Shown here: piece by piece, positions 50,085 to 57,187 of the stretch | Layout of the letters: every line of letters starts with the position of its first letter | How positions within the stretch are numbered: position 1 is the stretch's first letter | Assembly (NCBI GenBank): GCA_001941135.1 | Contig: MSHL01000052.1 | Span: forward strand, 1-57,187 | Direction: 5' to 3' | From: Ruminococcus sp. Zagget11 | Lineage (GTDB): Bacteria > Bacillota > Clostridia > Oscillospirales > Ruminococcaceae | Length of the DNA stretch: 57,187 nucleotides | Program-made: the position numbers and the translations under genes | The notes under the pieces: generated by a model | What the model was told of the DNA's origin: nothing | Database searches by the model: none | The model's input: the letters and a program-made list of their open reading frames with translations, nothing else

Positions 50085-52166
50085 TCACTCGCCCTTATTT
50101 CTTGTGGAAATAATCTTTTCGGAAACGGATCTGGGCACCTCAACATAGCTGTGAGGCTCCATGGAATACTGACCTCTTCCCTGTGTCTTTGAACGCAGGT
50201 CATTGGAGTAACCGAACATTTCCGAAAGCGGAACAAGCGCATCAACCTGTGCGGTTCCGTTGTTGATTTCCTGACCCTGGATCTGTCCACGTCTGGAGTT
50301 AAGGTCACCGATAACCGTACCCATGTAATCCTCGGGAACGATAGCGGATACCTTCATGATAGGCTCGAGTATGCAAGGATCAGCCTTCTTCATAGCCTCC
50401 TTGAACGCCATAGAACCGGCGATAGAAAACGCCATTTCGGAGGAGTCAACCTCGTGATAGGATCCATCATAAAGAGTTACCTTAACGTCAACAACCTGAT
50501 AGCCTGCGAGAACACCTGCTTTCATTGCGCCCTGAATACCCTTGTCAACAGCGGGGATATATTCCTTGGGGATAGCACCGCCGACAACAGAGTTGATAAA
50601 TTCGTATCCCTTACCGGACTCGTTGGGTTCAACCTTGATCTTAACGTGACCGTACTGACCCTTACCACCGGACTGACGGGCATACTTATGATCCACATCA
50701 GCAAGCTTCTTAATGGTTTCCTTATAAGCAACCTGAGGAGCGCCGACATTTGCCTCAACCTTAAACTCACGGAGCATACGGTCAACGATAATGTCAAGGT
50801 GAAGCTCACCCATACCTGCGATAATGGTCTGACCTGTTTCCTCATCTGTCCAAGTCTTGAAAGTCGGGTCTTCCTCTGCAAGCTTTGCAAGGGCAATACC
50901 CATCTTCTCCTGACCTGCCTTGGTCTTAGGCTCGATAGCCAGCTGAATAACAGGCTCGGGGAATTCCATAGATTCAAGGATAACAGGGTGCTTGGGATCA
51001 CAGAGAGTATCACCGGTTGTAGTGTTCTTAAGACCTACACAAGCGGCAATATCGCCCGCATAAACGGTTTCAATATCCTTTCTGTGGTTGGAATGCATCT
51101 GGAGAATACGTCCCATTCTCTCGAAGTTGTCCTTTGTAGCGTTGAGTACGGTAGCACCTGCGTCAACAGTACCGGAATATACTCTGAAATAGCAGAGCTT
51201 TCCAACAAAGGGGTCTGTAGCGATCTTGAATGCCAGTGCGGAGAAAGGCTCATCATCGGATGTGTGCCTTACGGTCTCTTCACCGCTTTCGGGATCTACA
51301 CCCTTGATCGGGGGAATGTCGAGAGGAGAGGGCATATAGTCAACCACTGCATCAAGCAGCTTCTGAACGCCCTTATTCTTGTATGAAGTACCGCAAATAA
51401 CCGGTACAATTTTGTTTTCGATACAGCCCTTGCGGATACTTCTTTTAAGCTCTTCGATAGTGATTTCCTCGCCCTCAAAGTACTTTTTGAGAACGTCGTC
51501 GTCCATCTCGGCAGCAGCCTCAACGAGCTTATCATGATATTCCTGAGCCTGATCCATCATATCAGCGGGAATATCCTCAACGCGAATATCCTTACCAAGG
51601 TCATCGTAGTAAACGTCCGCTTTCATTTCAACAAGGTCAATAATACCTCTGAATGAATCCTCAGCGCCGATAGGGAGCTGAATGGGGACTGCATTACACT
51701 TAAGTCTTTCGTGCATCATGTCTACAACTCTGAAGAAGTTTGCACCCATGATGTCCATCTTGTTGACATAAGCCATTCTCGGAACCTGGTACTTGTCAGC
51801 CTGTCTCCAAACGGTTTCAGACTGAGGCTCAACGCCGCCCTTGGCACAGAAAACGGTAACGGATCCGTCAAGCACTCTCAAGGAACGCTCAACCTCAACC
51901 GTAAAGTCAACGTGACCCGGTGTGTCTATAATGTTTATTCTATGATCGGCCCAGTGTGCCGTGGTAGCGGCTGAGGTAATTGTTATACCTCTTTCCTGCT
52001 CCTGTTCCATCCAGTCCATCGTAGCGGCACCGTCATGAACCTCACCGATCTTGTGGTTAATTCCGGTGTAGAACAGTATACGCTCCGTTGTGGTGGTTTT
52101 ACCGGCATCAATATGGGCCATTATGCCAATATTCCTTGTTTTTTCCAGTGAACAATCTCTTGGCAT
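50085..52166 (-). CDS. fusA: Elongation factor G
   Basis: A 693-residue translocase GTPase. G1 [16 protein letters not shown]2 [15 protein letters not shown]3 [17 protein letters not shown]4 [13 protein letters not shown]; domains II-V follow, with [25 protein letters not shown] in pieces and the C-terminal [43 protein letters not shown] and [20 protein letters not shown] read in pieces. It drives tRNA-mRNA movement on the ribosome. ATG follows ATGGAGGTGATGTT. Third gene of the operon. Confidence 0.98.
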   Translation of the reverse strand: MPRDCSLEKTRNIGIMAHIDAGKTTTTERILFYTGINHKIGEVHDGAATMDWMEQEQERGITITSAATTAHWADHRINIIDTPGHVDFTVEVERSLRVLDGSVTVFCAKGGVEPQSETVWRQADKYQVPRMAYVNKMDIMGANFFRVVDMMHERLKCNAVPIQLPIGAEDSFRGIIDLVEMKADVYYDDLGKDIRVEDIPADMMDQAQEYHDKLVEAAAEMDDDVLKKYFEGEEITIEELKRSIRKGCIENKIVPVICGTSYKNKGVQKLLDAVVDYMPSPLDIPPIKGVDPESGEETVRHTSDDEPFSALAFKIATDPFVGKLCYFRVYSGTVDAGATVLNATKDNFERMGRILQMHSNHRKDIETVYAGDIAACVGLKNTTTGDTLCDPKHPVILESMEFPEPVIQLAIEPKTKAGQEKMGIALAKLAEEDPTFKTWTDEETGQTIIAGMGELHLDIIVDRMLREFKVEANVGAPQVAYKETIKKLADVDHKYARQSGGKGQYGHVKIKVEPNESGKGYEFINSVVGGAIPKEYIPAVDKGIQGAMKAGVLAGYQVVDVKVTLYDGSYHEVDSSEMAFSIAGSMAFKEAMKKADPCILEPIMKVSAIVPEDYMGTVIGDLNSRRGQIQGQEINNGTAQVDALVPLSEMFGYSNDLRSKTQGRGQYSMEPHSYVEVPRSVSEKIISTRNKGE

Positions 52167-52255
52167 AACATCACCTCCATAATATAACTGCGGCTGTCCT
52201 GCCGCAGCCTACCTTAAAAATTCTTTTTTCTTTGCTGCGGCAATCAGCACTTGAC

Positions 52256-52726
52256 TTACCATCTGAAATGAGCAAATGCCTTATTAGCCTCAGCCATCTT
52301 ATGAGTATCCTCACGCTTCTTGCAAGCGCCGCCCTGACCGTTCATAGCGTCCATAATCTCGGCAGCAAGTCTTTCCTTCATGGTTCTTTCGTTTCTTGCT
52401 CTTGAGTAGGTTGTAAGCCATCTCAAACCGAGAGTGAGCTTTCTTTCGGGTCTTACTTCCATAGGCACCTGGTAGGTAGCACCGCCTACACGGCGAGCCT
52501 TTACCTCCAAAAGGGGCATGATATTTTCCATAGCCTCATTGAACGCCTCCAAAGCGTCCTTTCCGGTCTTTTCGGCAACAATGTCGAATGCGCCGTAAAC
52601 GATCTTCTGAGCAACGCCCTTCTTGCCGTCCAGCATAATGCTGTTAATCAGTCTGGTAACCAGCTCTGAATTGTATACAGGATCAGCGAGAACCTCACGC
52701 TTTGCTATATTACCTCTTCTTGGCAC
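52256..52726 (-). CDS. rpsG: 30S ribosomal protein S7
   Basis: A 156-residue S7: [65 protein letters not shown]-like [18 protein letters not shown], and [21 protein letters not shown]. It starts with GTG at 52726: GAAGGAGGGAAG precedes it at good distance and the length then equals the normal S7. It nucleates the 30S head and in other bacteria represses its own operon. 180 bp after rpsL. Confidence 0.97.
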   Translation of the reverse strand: MPRRGNIAKREVLADPVYNSELVTRLINSIMLDGKKGVAQKIVYGAFDIVAEKTGKDALEAFNEAMENIMPLLEVKARRVGGATYQVPMEVRPERKLTLGLRWLTTYSRARNERTMKERLAAEIMDAMNGQGGACKKREDTHKMAEANKAFAHFRW

Positions 52727-52905
52727 AATACTTCCCTCCTTCATAAAAATGATATCATAGGTACTCGTTCAATTCCACAGACAGCGGGTGCTGTCAGCCG
52801 ACAAACGTCTGTCAACCGAGGAGAGGTTCATCTATATATAAAATGAATTCTCCACATTGTGGTTTCATAGAGCTTCTACAATCATACGCAACCCGTCAAA
52901 TCGGA

Positions 52906-53325
52906 TTACTTACCTGCCTTAGGTCTCTTTGCGCCGTACTTGGAACGAGCCTGATTTCTCTTGGCAACGCCCTGTGCGTCCAGCGTACCTCTGATGATGT
53001 GGTAACGTACACCGGGGAGATCCTTAACTCTTCCGCCTCTGATAAGAACAACAGAGTGCTCCTGAAGATTATGACCGATACCGGGGATATAAGCAGTTAC
53101 CTCATTGCCGTTAGTGAGCTTTACTCTGGCGATCTTTCTCATAGCAGAGTTAGGCTTTTTAGGTGTAGCTGTTCTTACAGCTGTGCAAACGCCTCTCTTC
53201 TGCGGAGAGCTGAGATCAATTGCAATCTTCTTCTTGGAATTATATCCTTTCTGAAGAGCAGGTGCAGTAGATTTCTTCTCAACGACATCTCTTCCCTTAC
53301 GAACTAACTGGTTAAAGGTTGGCAT
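52906..53325 (-). CDS. rpsL: 30S ribosomal protein S12
   Basis: A 139-residue S12: [43 protein letters not shown] in pieces, [50 protein letters not shown]. The TPKKPNS stretch has Lys at the classical streptomycin-resistance site and GVRY at the second, so no resistance mutation is seen. The protein shapes the decoding centre. AAAGGAGTTGTATAG precedes the ATG; a consensus promoter lies 65 bp upstream. First gene of the str operon. Confidence 0.97.
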   Translation of the reverse strand: MPTFNQLVRKGRDVVEKKSTAPALQKGYNSKKKIAIDLSSPQKRGVCTAVRTATPKKPNSAMRKIARVKLTNGNEVTAYIPGIGHNLQEHSVVLIRGGRVKDLPGVRYHIIRGTLDAQGVAKRNQARSKYGAKRPKAGK

Positions 53326-53390
53326 CTATACAACTCCTTTCCTCAATAATAATATGAAAAAAGCCCCTTGCTATTCCCACACACTAAATT

Positions 53391-53419
53391 ATTATACACA
53401 CATTTTTCCCGTTTGTCAA
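53391..53419 (-). promoter_or_regulatory. Promoter of the str operon
   Basis: Minus strand: TTGACA (53414-53419), 17 bp, TATAAT (53391-53396), a full consensus. The leader is about 60 nt. Confidence 0.93.
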
Positions 53420-53494
53420 GACTTTTATGCTTTTTTTATTAAAAATTTTGGCTAAATTCCGCGCTCCCTCACCCAATACATCTGTAAAATATGC

Positions 53495-53615
53495 TCAATT
53501 GGAGGATAGGGAATAGAATAAAGAGGATAGAGGAAATAAGATTTTTTACTTTATTTTTGAAATGCTTTCAATATCGTGAAAAAGTAAGTTTCCATTATCT
53601 ATCCTACAATAAGCA
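53495..53615. repeat. Heptamer-arm repeat upstream of the str promoter
   Basis: Words TTGGAGGATAGGGAATAGAA and GGATAGAGG, the core CTTTATTTTTGAAATGCTTT and CAATATCGTG (inverse orientation to those at 9 kb), ending TCCATTA TCTATCC. One unit. Confidence 0.65.
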
Positions 53616-53664
53616 GTTGAAAATTCCCGCATCTAAACAGTCACGACTATTTTTTCTTAAGCTA

Positions 53665-53694
53665 TTGACAAGTTTACGTATTTAGTGGTATAAT
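53665..53694 (+). promoter_or_regulatory. Promoter of the obgE operon
   Basis: TTGACA (53665-53670), 18 bp, TATAAT (53689-53694). It lies 360 bp before obgE; two heptamer repeats occupy the leader. Confidence 0.8.
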
Positions 53695-53784
53695 ACTTAC
53701 TGTGTTTTGCATTTTATACTTGTGGGAACAGAGGGATAGAAATCGAAATTTTCACCTAAGCTACTGGGAGCAAGAAATTTCGCC

Positions 53785-55333
<1,549 letters not shown>

Positions 55334-55343
55334 TGGTGATTAT

Positions 55344-55739
55344 ATGGAAAAAAGAGATGCCAATCAATACAGTCCTTTAGCCCTTGCCTTTCTTGGGGAC
55401 GCCGTTTACAGTCAGCTTGTACGCGAGCGGCTTCTCCTTGAATCGAATATGCCCGTGGGGAAGCTTCACAGTGCTGCTGTAGAGCGGGTTTGCGCCCATT
55501 ATCAGGCGCAGGCGGCGGAGCTTATCGAGCCGTATTTGACGGAGGATGAAGCGGCTGTCATGCGGCGAGGGAGAAATGCCCACACGGGAAGCGGTACAAC
55601 CCCGAAAAACTCCAATCCCATTGAATACCACAAAGCCACATCACTGGAAGCCCTATTCGGCTGGCTGGAGCTTACCAAAGCGGAGGAAAGAAAGCAAGAG
55701 CTTTTTGATATAATTTACCGACAATGTATGTCGGCGTAA
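55344..55739 (+). CDS. mrnC: Mini-ribonuclease III
   Basis: A 131-residue RNase III-type domain without the double-stranded-RNA-binding part. Signatures: SPLALAFLGDAVYSQLVRERL (with the catalytic Asp), KLHSAAVERVCAHYQA, EDEAAVMRRGRNAHTGSG, and EYHKATSLEALFGWLEL (catalytic Glu). It matures 23S rRNA in Firmicutes. The ATG at 55344 (MEKRDANQYSP) is chosen since the earlier in-frame start overlaps obgE; GATGGTGAT is a weak ribosome site, so translation may depend on obgE. Confidence 0.93.
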   Translation: MEKRDANQYSPLALAFLGDAVYSQLVRERLLLESNMPVGKLHSAAVERVCAHYQAQAAELIEPYLTEDEAAVMRRGRNAHTGSGTTPKNSNPIEYHKATSLEALFGWLELTKAEERKQELFDIIYRQCMSA

Positions 55740-55754
55740 GGAGTTTTTGCTACG

Positions 55755-56000
55755 CTACTAGAGGCAAGAGGATTAGAAGCAAGAGGCAAGATATATAAAC
55801 CGTTACTTTATTTTTGAAATGCTTTCAATGCATCAAACAGTTGGAATTTCTTGCTTCTTAATATCTTGCTTCTAGTAGGGCAAGAGGATTAGAGGCAAGA
55901 GGCAAGAAATTTCACCTGTTAGTTACAAGTAAATCACTTCAAAAATAAAGTTACGGGTTAAACACTTCTATCCTCCTACTTCTATTATCTATCATCTAAA
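55755..56000. repeat. Two GCAAGAR heptamer-arm repeats between mrnC and yebC
   Basis: First: CTAGAGGCAAGAGGATTAGA, GCAAGAGGCAAGA, core TTACTTTATTTTTGAAATGC, then TTGCTTCTTAATATCTTGCT and TCTAGTAGG. Second: GCAAGAGGATTAGAGGCAAG, core CACCTGTTAGTTACAAGTAA and CACTTCAAAAATAAAGTTA, then TCTATCC TCCTACT TCTATTA TCTATCA TCTAA, eight bases before the yebC ribosome site. The second unit joins a GCAAGAR left arm to a TCTATCC right arm. Confidence 0.78.
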
Positions 56001-56018
56001 AAAAGGAGTAATGATAAT

Positions 56019-56765
56019 ATGTCAGGTCATTCTAAATGGAACAATATCAAAAGGAAAAAAGAAGCTGCCGATGGCGCAAAGGCTAAGGTCTTTACCAAAA
56101 TAGGCCGCGAAATGGCTGTCTGCGTCAAGGAGGGCGGCGGTGATCCCAACAACAACGCTAAGCTGCGTGACCTTATCGCTAAGGCAAAGGCGAACAATGT
56201 CCCCAACGACAATATTGACAGGATTATCAAGAAGGCTATGGGCGACAGCGACAAAACCAACTATGAAGCCAACGTTTACGAGGGCTACGGCCCCGGCGGT
56301 GTTGCGGTAATCGTGGAAACCCTTACCGACAACAAGAACAGAACCGCGGGAGATATACGCCACTATTTTGACAAATTCGGCGGAAATCTGGGTACTACGG
56401 GCTGTGTATCCTTTATGTTCTCGGAAAAGGGCATTATAATCCTGGAAAACACAGGTCTTGACGAGGACAAGGTAATGGAGGATATATTCGACCTGGGTGC
56501 TTCCGACTTCTCCATGAATGAGGAAGAGGTGGAAATTGAAACCGAACCCAACGATGTAAGCAAAATTGCCGAGGCTCTCAGGGAAAAGGGATACAGCGTT
56601 ATTTCCGCTGAGGCTGAAAAGATACCGTCAAACTATACTACCCTTACCGATGAGGAAGCTGTCAGAAAGATGAATATGCTTCTCGAACATCTTGAGGACA
56701 ACGACGATATACAGAATGTTTACCACAACTGGGAAATGCCCGAAAGTGACGAAGAAGATGAGTAA
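56019..56765 (+). CDS. YebC/PmpR-family protein
   Basis: A 248-residue member of the YebC family: MSGHSKWNNIKRKKEAADGAKA, FTKIGREMAVCVKEGG, DNIDRIIKKAMG, YEGYGPGGVAVIVETLTDNKNRT in pieces, FGGNLGTTGCVSFMF, and the acidic C-terminal part. The family has been described as transcriptional regulators and more recently as translation factors that relieve stalling at proline stretches; which applies here is open. ATG follows AAAAAAGGAGTAATGATA. Single gene behind repeats. Confidence 0.94.
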   Translation: MSGHSKWNNIKRKKEAADGAKAKVFTKIGREMAVCVKEGGGDPNNNAKLRDLIAKAKANNVPNDNIDRIIKKAMGDSDKTNYEANVYEGYGPGGVAVIVETLTDNKNRTAGDIRHYFDKFGGNLGTTGCVSFMFSEKGIIILENTGLDEDKVMEDIFDLGASDFSMNEEEVEIETEPNDVSKIAEALREKGYSVISAEAEKIPSNYTTLTDEEAVRKMNMLLEHLEDNDDIQNVYHNWEMPESDEEDE

Positions 56766-56831
56766 TCAAGCTTGAACGGGCATTGAATTAAAGCAAAACA
56801 AAATATACTTATAAAAAGCGGTTAGCAGTTA

Positions 56832-57187
56832 TGAAGTGCTCCCCTTTTGTTTGAAGTGCTCCCCTTTTGTTAGACAATGTGGTATAATATAAATATACCA
56901 ATTAAAAGTCTAATGAAAGGGGATATTTTTATGCCTAAAGGAAAGCCAAACAAAAGGTATACACCAGAATTTAAAATCATGGTTGTAGAAACAATGCAAA
57001 AGGAAAAACTGAGCTAAAAAGAAATAGAGAGAAGATTTGAATTGCCGCACAGACGAGCCGCCGATTGGGAACGAATCTACCTTGAAGAAGGAAAAGAAGG
57101 ACTCTATGTTGAAAGAAGAGGACGAAAGTCAACGGGACGCCCTCCAAAACTGAAGAAAGAGGTGGAGGAAGACCTCATCGCAGAAAT
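56832..57187 (+). mobile_element. IS3-family-like insertion sequence, right copy, with duplicated end
   Basis: The 20-bp IS end TGAAGTGCTCCCCTTTTGTT occurs twice in direct tandem (56832-56851 and 56852-56871), while the left copy has it once. Then follow TAGACAATG, TATAAT (56883-56888), GAAAGGGGAT and orfA. The copy runs out of the window to the right, opposite in orientation to the left copy. Confidence 0.85.
56931..57187 (+). pseudogene. IS3 orfA with nonsense codon at codon 29 (cut by window edge)
   Basis: Starts MPKGKPNKRYTPEFK like the left copy; codon 29 is TAA (57015-57017) where the left copy has TAC for Tyr, a single C-to-A change. Later the left copy's YLGEGKEG reads YLEEGKEG here. 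The rest of the frame is open to the window edge. So this copy cannot make OrfA by itself and would need help in trans from an intact copy. Confidence 0.88.

Noticed and set aside
52906-53325. Streptomycin-resistance change in S12
   Set aside because: The TPKKPNS and GVRY regions look wild type.

Overview
The window looks like a piece of a low-to-mid GC Firmicutes chromosome, most likely a gut or rumen Clostridia of the Oscillospirales/Ruminococcus type. The reasons are strong AGGAGG-type ribosome sites, a clostridial 2[4Fe-4S] ferredoxin, a purine operon with a stand-alone AICAR transformylase plus an archaeal-type IMP cyclohydrolase, a tandem purF pair, an ECF vitamin transporter S component, and plant-glycan genes (GH5, GH16, subtype-B tannase). 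The genus is an inference. Both ends are cut inside copies of the same IS3-like insertion sequence, in opposite orientations.

Layout. 1-457: IS, left copy. 0.5-3.4 kb: a LacI-sensor/GGDEF protein and a PP2C phosphatase. 4.2-6.2 kb: a zinc-phospholipase-like protein and fructokinase. 7.2-8.8 kb: pantothenate kinase CoaX with an ECF S component. 9.4-10.9 kb: a flippase. 10.9-12.7 kb: a long gene-free stretch with a candidate structured RNA. 12.7-13.9 kb: a CorC/HlyC-type protein. 14.1-21 kb: a two-component system and a two-subunit ABC exporter. 21.2-27.2 kb: a carbohydrate locus (GH5, orphan solute-binding lipoprotein, AraC regulator, GH16 lipoprotein, tannase). 27.2-29 kb: a PfkB kinase and a YhcC-type radical SAM protein. 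29.3-33.6 kb: manA, ROK glucokinase, ilvD and a small membrane protein. 33.6-38 kb: an FtsX-type ABC system with its TetR repressor; the permease gene carries one nonsense codon. 38.2 kb: TspO. 38.8-48 kb: the operon purE-purC-purF2-purF-purM-purN-purO-purH-purD (minus strand). 48.4 kb: ferredoxin. 48.7-53.4 kb: the str operon rpsL-rpsG-fusA-tuf (minus). 54-56.8 kb: obgE, mini-RNase III and yebC. 56.8 kb: IS, right copy with a nonsense codon.

The striking feature is the non-coding DNA. Nearly every long intergenic region holds members of a nested, palindromic repeat system: an outer layer of purine/pyrimidine-rich arms built from 7-bp words, a middle layer ending in GC-rich triloop hairpins, and an inner layer of several hairpins around a conserved centre. 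Two near-complete copies (about 0.9 kb each), at least two half copies and many solo outer or middle modules are present. Stem sequences differ between copies while base pairing is kept, so structure appears to be under selection. The repeats sit in 5' leaders, between genes of one operon and between convergent genes. They contain no credible gene.

Gene cooperation visible here: CoaX with the ECF S component suggests pantothenate uptake and phosphorylation. The TetR gene and the FtsX ABC operon share one palindromic operator. The purine operon is preceded by a long leader ending in a small intrinsic terminator, which suggests attenuation. The GH/tannase locus looks like plant cell-wall glycan and phenolic-ester use under an AraC regulator and possibly a LacI-type operator.
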